Both the position numbers and the translations under genes were made by a program. 29,744 nucleotides of DNA from Oppiella nova (taxonomy: Eukaryota; Arthropoda; Arachnida; Sarcoptiformes; Oppiidae), in assembly GCA_905397405.1 (NCBI GenBank), contig CAJPVJ010000266.1, positions 1-29,744 on the forward strand. Direction: 5' to 3'. The notes beneath the pieces are model-generated. The model saw nothing but the letters and a program-made list of their open reading frames with translations. It did not search any database and had not been told where the DNA came from. Shown piece by piece: positions 1-9,446 of this stretch. Position 1 is the stretch's first letter. The number at the start of each line of letters is the position of its first letter.

Positions 1-740
1 TTTGCCAAAGATACTGTAAAATAGTAAAAAATACATTTTACATGGTTAACTTGTAAAAAACCAACAATCTAAAAAATTGTTATTTCAGTGCTGATGTACT
101 CAAAAGTATGGGTAGTGTGCAACTCTGATCTAGACGTACATTTTTACACATTAATGATTAATAAGTTGTGCATTATTTTAATTGGTAAAAGATTTATCAT
201 TAATATTATACTCAATAAAATAACTTTTAATTTGAAATATAATTTTTATTTAAATTATGTTTGTTTACTACACTAACATTTTAAATGCTTTTATTTTTTA
301 AGCTCAATTTTTGTCAAAAATTAATGTGTACAGTATTAAACATTAATTTTTATAAAATAATTTAACAAATTTATTATTTATTATTTGCACAAAGTTTATA
401 AAAATATTTTTTGATTTAAGTGCCATTTTATCAGTAAATAAAAGGTTAAAATTCTTAAGTTATCTGGCAATACAACTCATTGTAACCAATGGATATTAAT
501 TGTGATAATTATTATGTTGGAAATGTTATGAAAATTACTTGAATCCTTTATGAAACACATAACTAACTTAGAAATATAAAATACATACAATATAATCTTA
601 AAATGTGAATTCATATCAAATGACTATTACTAAGACAACGCTCACAATACAGACATTTTTATAGTGATTGGAAACTATATTAATATTATTTCGTTGTTTA
701 TTATAACAAAATTATTCAATTAATTGTAATTGTTTTGAAA
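1..740. other. AT-rich non-coding flank upstream of the RCC1-kinase gene
   Basis: No reading frame here has a recognisable domain. The one open stretch of about 60 codons (88-276) is low-complexity and resembles no other gene in the window. The last bases before the ATG at 741 read TTTTGAAAATG, and the same A-rich context precedes the other RCC1 starts, so this end probably holds the promoter and 5' leader. No specific promoter motif can be supported. Confidence 0.6.
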
Positions 741-3149
741 ATGTCTACTATTATGAATAAGTTTCCCATTTGTGATACGATTGACACAAAACTTAAACAT
801 GAGATCAAATTATTATATGTTTTTAAGACATTTGTAACTAATACAAATGTATTATTTGTCACAAAAACTGACTCAGTCTATGGCTTTGGTTATAATTATT
901 GCGGAGATCTTGGTTTGGGTCACAATTATAGAGTGGAAACACCACAACTCATACCAGAATTATGCGGACAACGGATCCGACAGTTTATCAATGGATATGA
1001 ATTTATGTTGGCTATGAATGAGGACAACCATGTGTTCAGTTGGGGACAAAATGATAACGGACAGTGCGGTCGAGATGTTACAAAAATAAATGTTTATTTA
1101 AAACCACAAGAAATATCGTATTTGAATGACAAGAATATAACGCAAATCAGTTGTGGTAATTTTCACTCCTTGGCCCTCACCACCGGTGGACAGGTGTACG
1201 GGTGGGGCAGTAATAGTGACGGACAGATGGGTTGCGGTGATAATGAAAACAAATTTATCTCATCACCGGTTTTGATATTATTTGGAGATAATTATAAAAT
1301 AAAAAGTATATTCTGTTCAAAGCATCAATCATTTGCCATTACTATCGATGGGATGGTATTTAGTTGGGGCAATAATTATAGCTATCAATTGGATCATAAT
1401 ATCTGTGATAAAATATTATCACCCAAACTGATTCCACAATTACATGATATCAAGTCAATCAGTTTTTCAACACAATCATTCTATAATTATTTCACATGTT
1501 TTCTGTCAACAAATAATATGATATACTTTTGTGGTAAATATGTTGATGACACAAATGAAAAGCAATCACAAATGACTCCGGTGCAAATTCCAATAAAATT
1601 AAATGTGCAACAATTTAATGAAATAAATTCATTTTTAGATAGTAATCCATTAATAATACTAAATGATAATAATATTTGCGAGCTCACTTCACCACATACT
1701 TTGCAAACATATGATTATAATAATTTTATTGACTTTTATGCCGATGAATACGAAATAACTTATAATACAATACATATTAATGACACAAATATTCCAAATA
1801 TTGTCACCGATTCTGTTGAAGCAAAACTGCAATTAAACCCCAAAATTGATTTAAATTCTGGTCAAACAAAACCGCAATTAAACCCAAATCCAGAAGTGGT
1901 CCCAAAATCTGGTCAAACAAAACCTCAACTCAAACCCAAACTAAATTCATTTCAATCATTTACTCTTATATCAAATAAACCTAAATTAGGTAAAGGTAAT
2001 GATTTATTTAATTATTGAATATTCATATTTATCATTAATAACTTTAAAAATATTTAATTAATATTCACAAGTAGAAACTAATCCAGGTGAAAATCTTTAC
2101 AAAAATCAATTCATTGAGTTGTCGAATAAGCCAATAGGTTCGGGAGGTTTCGGGACTGTGTTTAAAGTGAAGCATAAAATTGATGAACAGATATATGCCG
2201 TCAAAAGGGTTGAAATTAATGGTGATTCTGAAAAATGTTTTCATATATATATGTATTTTAAAATAAATTTTAATTTTAGAATTTTCTGATACTAAACAAC
2301 TGTTGGGTGAAGTCAAGAATTTAGTTAAAGTTCATTCAGAATATGTGGTCCAGTATTTCAATTCATGGATTGAAGTTGATTCACTTTACATTCAAATGGA
2401 GTTCTGTACACAGAATTTAAGGAATATTCTGGAAATGAAAACAAAAGTATTTGGTCGACAAATAGGAGAAGCCATGGATTGTGTCGAGTATTTCATTTCG
2501 TGTGAAATATTCCGTCAAATCTTAGAAAGTGTTCAGTATTTGCATGAATTGAATCCGCAGATCATCCACAGAGACCTCAAACCGGAAAACACATTAATCG
2601 CTGAAAATGTAAGAAACGGTAGATTTATTAAGATATGTGACTTTGGTTTGGCTACATTTCACGACAAAGACATCAATTATATGACTCGTGATAAACATTC
2701 AACAGGCGTGGGTACAATAAAGTATCAAGCTCCTGAAATAGCCCAGGGAAACAAATATGGACATAAAGTTGATATATATAGTTTGGCAATAATTGGTTCA
2801 GAGTTAATAGATTTTGACATGTTTTATTATGATCCTGAGAGGTATGAAATTAATTTTTTTATAAATGAGCCAATTAACTTTGTTTATATATAATAGCTAT
2901 GAAAACCTTTACTCCGGGAATGAAATCCTAAACCCAAAAGTAACTGAATTGCAAAATATATTGCTGTCTATGATGTCGACCCCCACATGGAAACGAAGGC
3001 CAAATTGTTCACAAGTTTTGACTAAATATAATGAATGGGCTATCGATCAGAATATTCTTAATGATTGTGATTCTGAATTAATATTAAACCAATTAAAACA
3101 ACATGATCAGTTTTTCGTTAATATTTTTCAAACCAAACTACAATTATAA
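741..3149 (+). CDS. RCC1 propeller - eIF2-alpha-kinase-like fusion protein
   Basis: Four exons fit GT-AG rules and keep one frame: 741-1989, 2075-2221, 2280-2841 and 2897-3149 (736 residues; introns 85, 58 and 55 bp in phases 1, 1, 2). A donor at 1996 is equally possible for intron 1. Residues about 40-330 carry RCC1 blades, with VYGFGYN, VFSWGQN, VYGWGSN and VFSWGNN each about 50 residues apart. A Pro/Lys/Gln-rich linker repeating SGQTKPQL follows. The kinase starts near residue 425: glycine loop GSGGFG (438-443), Lys460, Glu476, HRDLKPEN with Asp564 and Asn569, DFG Asp586, APE Glu618 and Asp630. The segments NSWIE and LYIQMEFC are typical of the PKR/PERK/HRI/GCN2 kinases. All catalytic residues are present, so activity is likely; the substrate is unknown. 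Known NEK8/NEK9 proteins have the reverse order, kinase first. The start was chosen as the ATG, in the same context as the paralogues. Confidence 0.85.
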
Positions 3150-3193
3150 AATTAAATTTATTTGTATTGAATTAATAATTGTGTATTATATAT

Positions 3194-3320
3194 ATTATTC
3201 TGTTTTATGCAATATACTGAATTTATTTTACATAACTAAATATTCGGGTAATAAAACATAACAATGGGAATTATTTTTTGAATAAATATTTTTTTGTTAA
3301 ATCATCAACTTTAATATTTA
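3194..3320 (+). repeat. 127-bp direct repeat, copy 1
   Basis: Identical base for base to 3435-3561 (offset 241), with different bases immediately outside both ends. Its last 14 bases overlap the left arm of the inverted repeat at 3307-3434. Confidence 0.95.
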
Positions 3321-3434
3321 TTTGTTAATCAATATCAAATCAAACTTTATTGCGCTATTAATATGTGCGCTATTGATATTGATATAAAATTTATCAACTA
3401 TGGTACTTGTACTATAATTGTATTAAAGATCTAA
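3307..3434 (+). repeat. 128-bp inverted repeat, left arm
   Basis: Exact reverse complement of 3869-3996. The arms enclose 434 bp, which includes the second copy of the 127-bp direct repeat. It could be a foldback element or an assembly product. Confidence 0.95.
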
Positions 3435-3561
3435 ATTATTCTGTTTTATGCAATATACTGAATTTATTTTACATAACTAAATATTCGGGTAATAAAACAT
3501 AACAATGGGAATTATTTTTTGAATAAATATTTTTTTGTTAAATCATCAACTTTAATATTTA
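3435..3561 (+). repeat. 127-bp direct repeat, copy 2
   Basis: Identical to 3194-3320. It starts exactly where the left arm of the inverted repeat ends. Confidence 0.95.
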
Positions 3562-3868
3562 CCAGTATTTCAGTGATACTTATGTAATTAAATACAAAAA
3601 CAGTATATTTAATATAAATGTTATGTTGGTAACATTAATTTACCAACATAAATTGAGTGGTTATGACTATCATGAATAGATAACCAGTAACATAAATAAC
3701 ATTTTAAATTAAGTAAGTTGGTTGCTCAATTTACATTCAAGCAATGGTGACATGCACTTGTATTGTGTCTCTGTTTTGTGTGTTTGTATGCCTATGAAAA
3801 GTATTATTATTTTATTGTGTTATACTATGATTGTAATACTATGTACTGTATTATAAACAGCTTACAAG

Positions 3869-3996
3869 TTAGATCTTTAATACAATTATAGTACAAGTAC
3901 CATAGTTGATAAATTTTATATCAATATCAATAGCGCACATATTAATAGCGCAATAAAGTTTGATTTGATATTGATTAACAAATAAATATTAAAGTT
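3869..3996 (-). repeat. 128-bp inverted repeat, right arm
   Basis: Exact reverse complement of 3307-3434. The match stops abruptly at both ends. Confidence 0.95.
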
Positions 3997-4241
3997 CAAG
4001 AATTAATATAACATTATATACTAGTAAATAAATAAATACCATCAATACAGTATTAATATAAAATATTTCATATAATCTTATTGTTAATATAGATGGCAAC
4101 CAAATGCACTTCATTTTAGCTTATTGTGTAGATTTTCAACAATAACTCATATAATTTAATTTAATTTTAGATATTTTAGATTGTTTTATTAAGACTAAAC
4201 TAATTTTAGTGTGAATTAACAGTTTTAATAGATTGTTTAAA

Positions 4242-4900
4242 ATGTGTGTAATTTTGAAAAAGTTTAAACTTTTTGAGAAAGTTCATAGGAATTTAAAAAC
4301 TCAAATTAAATTATTTCATGTTTTCAATGATTTTCAATGATTTCAGAGAAAAATAACTTAATATTTATCACAAACAATGACTGCGTTTATGGTATGGGTT
4401 ATTACAATAACGGGTGTCTGGGTTTGGGCCACAAGAATACCGTCAAAACGCCACAAATTATAATACAATTATGCGGACAACGGATCCAACAGTTTATTAA
4501 TGGATACGACTTTGTGTTGGCTATCAATGAGGACAACCATGTGTTTGGTTGGGGTGAAAATGATTATGGTCAGTTAGGTAGAGGTTACACACAAAGTCAT
4601 GTTAATTTTAAACCGCAAGTGATATCCTATTTGAATGACAAGAATATCACACAAATATGTTGCGGTAGTCACCACTCCCTAGCCCTCAGCACCGGTGGAC
4701 AGGTGTACGGGTGGGGCGAAAATAATTTCGGGCAAATTGGTTGCGGTGCCGATGAAAATAAAATAACTTCTTCACCAGCTTTGATAACATTTGAAAATAA
4801 TTTCAAAATCAAAAATATTTTTTGCTTTTATTCAAATTCATTCGCCATTACTATGGATGGCCTGGTATTCAGTTGGGGTGATTGTGTATGTGTAATCTAA
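4242..4900 (+). pseudogene. Truncated, frameshifted RCC1 paralogue
   Basis: An ATG at 4242 opens an N-terminus like the other RCC1 copies (ending KLFHVFND), but the frame closes at a TGA at 4338 within a short direct duplication of TTTTCAATGA (4321-4340). The rest of the propeller continues in another frame from an ATG at 4337. It keeps VYGMGYY, VFGWGEN, VYGWGEN and VFSWGD, then stops at 4898-4900 in the middle of the fourth blade. Removing the duplicated decamer does not restore the frame, and no small intron fits. There is no C-terminal half and no kinase downstream. A shortened protein from 4337 (187 residues) is possible but would not close a propeller. Confidence 0.75.
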
Positions 4901-5229
4901 TAAAATATAATTAAACTATTATCATCATGAATTTAGACATTTGTTGTAATTTCTTAACGTTTTACTATATATATATTTATATTGTACATTTTATTATTGC
5001 AATAAAAACAATAATAAAACTCATGAATGACTATAAAATAATATATTTTTGATGTTAACAGTTATGATAAAATAATTTTAAAAGTTAGCGTAATGAAATG
5101 TTAACTTTTTTAGAAATAACTATATTTTTAACATTTTAATAATTTGTTATTTAAAATGTCCAACATTTAGTAAAATTATAATAACTTTATTAAAGTATTG
5201 AATTATATATTAGTTTAATTTCCGTGAAA
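4901..5229. other. AT-rich spacer before the RCC1 gene at 5230
   Basis: No open frame, structured repeat or recognisable element was seen. It probably holds the upstream region of the gene at 5230. Confidence 0.5.
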
Positions 5230-6426
5230 ATGTCATCCCTTTTGGATATGTTTCATATTTCTGATAAAATTGACTCAACTATTAAAAGTGAAATCAAATT
5301 GTTTCACGTTTTCAACGCTAAGAATATAATATTTGCCACATTTAACGATCAAGTTTATGGTATGGGTGGTAATAATCTTGGTCAACTTGGTCTGGGTCAC
5401 CAAAATGCTGTCAATACACCACATATTATACCGGAATTATGTGGACAACGGATCCAACAGTTCATCAATGGATACAACTTTGTGTTGGCTATCAATGAGG
5501 ACAACCATGTATTCAGTTGGGGACACAATAGTGAGGGACAGTTGGGTCGAAAAGTAACACATTTTAGACATTGTCTAAATCCAAACGAAATATTATATTT
5601 GAATGACAAGAATATAACACATATTTGCTGTGGTTTTGAGCACTCCCTGGTCCTCACCACCGATGGACAGGTGTACGGGTGGGGCAGTAATACTGAGGGA
5701 CAGGTAGGCTGTGGTGTCATCATCCATAAAATCCCTGAACCAGTTTTGATTGGATTTGAAAATAATTATAAAATTCAAAGTATTTTCGCTTTTACTGACT
5801 ATTCATTTGCCATTACTATCGATGGTATGGTATTCAGTTGGGGTGATAATAGGGGGCAATTGGGCCATGATCATATTTCAGATAATATATTGTCACCCAA
5901 ACTGATCCCACATTTACGTGATATCAAGGCAATTAATACATCAGATTTTGGGAGTCAGTGTTTTACGTGTTTTATATCAAATAATAATGTCATCTATTTA
6001 TGTGGAAAATCTGTAAACTTTTGTAAATACAATATCCCTGATAATTTTATTATTTTGCATGACTTTCATAATATGGGAAACATTACTAAGCAAGTATCAT
6101 TACATGAAACTACATTGGAAAGTCCATTAAAAATAAATGTGAAACAAGTACATAATTTTCAATCATATATGCATATTAATTCAGTATTAATACACAATGA
6201 TAATTTAATTTGCAAGATCACTCTACCGGATATAATGCATAAATATAATTATGGTAATTTTATTGACTTTTATGCCAATGAATATCAAATCAGTTACAAT
6301 ACATTGCATACAAATGTTTGTCAACCTGGTGAAACATCGCAAAACGCGGTCTCAAAGTTTATGGATACAAAACCACGGCTTTTTCAAAGGTCTAGTCAAA
6401 CAAAACGTATCTGGCTACCTAATTAA
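5230..6426 (+). CDS. RCC1 propeller protein without kinase domain
   Basis: Uninterrupted frame of 398 residues from the ATG at 5230; the codons GTG AAA just before it were not used because the paralogues start at the matching ATG. Blades with VYGMGGN, VFSWGHN, VYGWGSN and VFSWGDN are spaced about 50 residues apart, followed by a degenerate blade (IYLCGKS) and a conserved NFIDFYANEY block. RCC1 propellers commonly bind proteins or chromatin; the partner here is unknown. The tail (TKPRLFQRSSQTK) matches the linker that precedes the kinase in the gene at 741, so the gene may once have continued into a kinase. The next kinase-like sequence (7790-8598) is decayed and separated by repeats. A cryptic donor (C|GTATCT, about 6406) could replace the last residues. 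Confidence 0.8.
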   Translation: MSSLLDMFHISDKIDSTIKSEIKLFHVFNAKNIIFATFNDQVYGMGGNNLGQLGLGHQNAVNTPHIIPELCGQRIQQFINGYNFVLAINEDNHVFSWGHNSEGQLGRKVTHFRHCLNPNEILYLNDKNITHICCGFEHSLVLTTDGQVYGWGSNTEGQVGCGVIIHKIPEPVLIGFENNYKIQSIFAFTDYSFAITIDGMVFSWGDNRGQLGHDHISDNILSPKLIPHLRDIKAINTSDFGSQCFTCFISNNNVIYLCGKSVNFCKYNIPDNFIILHDFHNMGNITKQVSLHETTLESPLKINVKQVHNFQSYMHINSVLIHNDNLICKITLPDIMHKYNYGNFIDFYANEYQISYNTLHTNVCQPGETSQNAVSKFMDTKPRLFQRSSQTKRIWLPN

Positions 6427-6648
6427 GTATAACACAAATTATTCAAATATATTACCAATTTAACACAATTTAACAAATAAAAAAAACTATTGTATAATAA
6501 TGATTGCATTATAATAATGGGAGTATTTAATACGGGAATAAAGTTTTAAACCTCAATAAAATTAATTTGTAAAAACATACATGGCACAACCAAAAGTTAT
6601 ATTGTATAATACATTTCATTTGTTAACATTGTTTACAGCTGAGTTGGG

Positions 6649-6930
6649 CCATCGAGGGACTAAAGCAAATTAGGTGGTTATGATTGTCATGAATAGTTAG
6701 CTAGGAACATATATAACATTTTTAATTGATTACACTAGGCGAATTAAATAAATTATCTTGTCGGATTTACTTTCAACCATAACTGACATCCACATTTTGT
6801 CATTTGAAATTACATTAGATTTAATTTTATACAATGTTATACTAGTTGTGTGTATAAATCGTTAATCATTGTTGTAAGTATGTTATGTTTGATGGCACAA
6901 AGAATTTGGCATTCATGTTATGTACAGTCT
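6649..6930 (+). repeat. Dispersed repeat family, copy
   Basis: Similar over most of its length to the inverted-repeat region at 23582-23947, both to the reverse complement of its right part and to its left part. The first half also resembles 3656-3756 (shared words such as GTGGTTATGA and TCATGAATAG). Identity is imperfect, so these look like diverged copies of an old mobile element. Confidence 0.6.
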
Positions 6931-6969
6931 ATAGAACTAATGCTATTTTCAATCACAAAAATTCTGTGC

Positions 6970-7115
6970 CCCCTTTTAGATAAGTTTTTGTATTTGCGAC
7001 ACAATTGACACGAATATTAAAATGAAATTAAATTATTTCATGTTTTCAATGAAAGTATAATTTTTAGGTAAATAAAAAAACAAAATTAAATTATATTTGC
7101 CACATCATGATTGCA
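6970..7115 (+). pseudogene. Relic of an RCC1 gene 5' end
   Basis: The segment reads like the first exon of the RCC1 paralogues (GATAAGTTT, then codons for CDTIDTNIK, then TTATTTCATGTTTTCAATGA), but a frameshift follows the NIK codons. A second scrap at about 7089-7110 matches the ATATTTGCCACAT word of the gene at 5230. Nothing of the blades survives. Confidence 0.6.
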
Positions 7116-7171
7116 TAATTGCTAACACTCACAATAGCCACAAACATGGTGAGCACAAAGTTGCTTTTACT

Positions 7172-7394
7172 AGGACAAATTGTTAAACCCCAAAAGTCAT
7201 AAGTCCGAAAGGACCTAAACTCAAATAACTAACTGACCAGTGGACATATTGTTAAATCGATGAGTGGAATAGACGTGTCTAGTCATAACCTAACTAAACC
7301 TCATCTAAATTATGTCAAATGACTATTGGTCAGTTAGTTATTTGAGTTTAGTTCTTTTCGGTTTTAGGTCTTTTGGGTAAGTCCCAGGACAAAT
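7172..7394. mobile_element. Foldback/MITE-like element with flanking 9-bp direct repeats
   Basis: Arms at about 7186-7239 and 7327-7378 are imperfect inverted repeats (the left arm ends AACTAACTGACCA, the right begins TGGTCAGTTAGTT). The word AGGACAAAT occurs at 7172-7180 and 7386-7394, outside the arms, and may be a target-site duplication. There is no coding content, and the class is unassigned. Confidence 0.55.
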
Positions 7395-7643
7395 ATTAAT
7401 GTTATGGCGAATACTTATTATGTTGATGGTTAAATTTATATTAAATTATTATAATCACATTTATGTTATTCATATCATTGTACGGAAACAAATTAACCTA
7501 TTAGGTTAATTGCATTAACAATTTATACTCTTTAAGCATTTTATTCAAATAAATATTTTTATTTTAAATAATATACCACAATTTGTAATTTAATGAATGT
7601 TTCACCAACATCTTTCACCATTCTGCCATCTCAATCCGCCCGC

Positions 7644-7752
7644 CCTTGGTTGCATCTATTCGCATCACGTTGTATCAATTTCTTGTGTTCAGGGTTCTTT
7701 TCCATATCTGCATATTACTGTAACCTTTGTGCAGGTGGTAATTTCTGTATGT
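7644..7752 (+). repeat. 109-bp shared module, copy 1
   Basis: Identical as far as read to 12414-12522. It contains a pyrimidine-rich stretch ending TTTGTGCAG, which resembles a 3' splice site. Here it lies just upstream of a kinase relic; the other copy abuts a DEG/ENaC exon. Confidence 0.85.
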
Positions 7753-7789
7753 AGATTTATACATTAAAAGTATATTAAAGTTTCAACGG

Positions 7790-8598
7790 AAAAATATATG
7801 ATAAACATTTTGAATGAACTGAAGAATTTTGGAAAAGTGAGCTCAGAATATGTGGTTCAGTATTACAACTCGTGGGTTGAGAGCAAACACCTACATTCAG
7901 ATGGAGTTCTGTCCACAGAATTTACAGAATATTCTTGAAGGGAAACCACAAGTATTTGGTCGACATTTAGGAGAACCTATGGATTGCGTCGAGTATTTTA
8001 TTTCGTACGAAATATTGCGATAAATCTTAGAAAGTGTTCAGTTTTTGCATGAATTGAATCCACAGATCATTCACAGAGACCTCAAACCAGAAAACATATT
8101 AATCGCTGAAAATGTAAGGAACGGTCGATTTGTTAAGTTATGTGACTTGTGATTAGCTGTCGAGCACCGGACAGAATCTCAGAGTCACTCTAAATATAAG
8201 GGAACTCCTAAATACATGGCCCCAGAATTGCATCAATCAAAGTATACGACAAAAGCAAACATTTATAGTTTGGGTATTATTTCAATGGAATTGTTTGATA
8301 TAACCTTAGAATAAGAATTTATAAAATTATTATTAATTTGTAACTTATTTTTCATTTATATTGAAGAGAAGGTGAGTTGAATAAATACAAACTCGGTCCA
8401 TTTCACCAGAATAATGAAAAGATTTTACTAATGGCCATATCAATGGTATCTTACGTGCCGATTAGTAGACCAAGGTGCAATGACCTATTAAAAACCTGCC
8501 ATAAATTCTCACTTAGCAAGGAGATTCTACAACCACATATTAGTGAATTTCATAAATTTATTAGTCAACAGAAATTTAATGAATATTCTTTTTTTTAA
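7790..8598 (+). pseudogene. Decayed eIF2-alpha-kinase-like gene
   Basis: The first part is close to exon 3 of the gene at 741: EYVVQYYNSW, YIQMEFC, then [16 protein letters not shown]. It is broken by a one-base shift near 7890, a stop at 8021-8023 and a stop at 8150-8152 that replaces the end of the DFG motif. From there the sequence is much less like the other copies (GTPKYMAPEL, KANIYSLG), and the usual Asp of VDIYS is Asn. A C-terminal block from about 8368 to the stop at 8596-8598 has the arrangement of the last kinase exon but is divergent. No glycine loop or catalytic Lys exon was found upstream. It may be the former kinase half of the RCC1 gene at 5230. Confidence 0.8.
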
Positions 8599-8800
8599 TG
8601 ATATTATAAAATGTCAATTAAATTTTCTAAAATAAGTATGTACAACTTAATATTATATTTATGTTTAAGAACAAATATTTAAATAACAAATTCATGAATT
8701 TAAAAAAATTTACAAGTACAGTTAAAAGTTTAAAATATTTCAACATAATGCGAGCGTTGCACTCGACTTGGGTTGGGTGATAAAATGTTGTACTTGTAAT

Positions 8801-9004
8801 TAGTGTTCCCAAATCCAAAACTCAAATTCCTTGAGAATCCTTATTTTTTCCACAAAAATGTCCTTAATTTCCACGATCTTTTAAAAAGTGATCATAAATT
8901 TCCTTGAGGTCCATTGAAATTGTCATATCGTTTGAAAATATTTCCTTGAGCATACCACAGATTCCTTGAGAGTCCTGCTTGAACCTGGAGATTTGGGAAC
9001 CCTA
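8801..9004. mobile_element. Non-autonomous hAT-type MITE, 204 bp
   Basis: The ends are TAGTGTTCCCAAATC and its inverted partner (GATTTGGGAACCCTA read on the + strand), matching at 14 of 15 positions. The identical 8-mer CTTGTAAT flanks both sides (8793-8800 and 9005-9012), the target-site duplication length expected of hAT transposons. There is no coding capacity. Four direct copies of TTCCTTGAG lie inside (8827, 8900, 8942, 8962), possibly subterminal transposase-binding repeats. Confidence 0.85.
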
Positions 9005-9166
9005 CTTGTAATACCCTTAAACCCATACCCACCTCTACGCCAATCGGTGGATCACCGTTAAGGCACACTCGCGTGCGCAACGACACATATGTTGTGTGGT
9101 TTTGGGGGTTTAGAGGAGGGGAGAGGGGTTTGACACTTAGTTAATAAGATATCTTTATTGTGAAAG

Positions 9167-9446
9167 TTATAATTAGTCTCTCAATTGCGTATCTAATGTT
9201 TGATCTAAACCATTATTTCATATACAGAGAGTATTTGTCAAAACTGAACAATTCATATCATTTATTACTAATTCTTAATCCCAGAGGTTTAACCTTTGAC
9301 CGCTAGCAGTGAACTATGCTATTAATTTTGTGAATAAGAATAAATAATAAATGATAAGAAATGTTCAGTTTTGAAAAAATACTCTGTATATATGAAATAA
9401 AGGTTTAGATTAAACATTGGATACGCAATTGAGAGACTAGTTATAA
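9167..9446. mobile_element. Inverted-repeat element with arms of about 100 bp
   Basis: 9167-9267 and 9345-9446 are imperfect inverted repeats around a 77-bp loop. Shared words include AGTCTCTCAATTGCGTATC and TCAAAACTGAACA. No coding content and no convincing target-site duplication was seen. The class is unknown. Confidence 0.7.

Larger units (their letters stand above)
3150..4241. other. Intergenic region rich in direct and inverted repeats
   Basis: No coding potential was seen. The stretch is dominated by an exact 127-bp direct repeat and an exact 128-bp inverted repeat (listed separately), a small hairpin at 3621-3651 with an 11-bp stem, and one copy of a dispersed repeat at about 3656-3756. 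Confidence 0.6.
6427..7789. other. Non-coding region with repeats and gene fragments
   Basis: No intact gene is present. The region holds a dispersed repeat copy (6649-6930), a short RCC1 5'-end relic (6970-7115), an inverted-repeat element (7172-7394) and a 109-bp module shared with the channel locus (7644-7752). 7395-7643 is featureless AT-rich sequence. Confidence 0.6.

Noticed and set aside
88-276. 62-codon open frame in the left flank
   Set aside because: Low-complexity, AT-driven sequence with no match to any gene in the window and no splice partners.
2065-2316. Minus-strand frame over the kinase glycine-loop exon
   Set aside because: Antisense shadow of a coding exon whose + strand reading has clear kinase motifs.
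4320-4346. A 27-bp GT-AG intron that might rescue the RCC1 copy at 4242
   Set aside because: Splicing there enters a frame that stops after four codons, and the length is below any other intron in the window.
5397-5723. 108-codon minus-strand frame
   Set aside because: Antisense of the RCC1 blades at 5230; the + frame carries the conserved family sequence.
7172-7394. Assignment of this inverted-repeat element to a named transposon family
   Set aside because: The ends do not match a terminal sequence I can name, and the flanking 9-mers do not sit directly against the arms.
8892-9086. Minus-strand 64-codon frame
   Set aside because: Lies across the end of the hAT-type MITE and its flank; no protein features.
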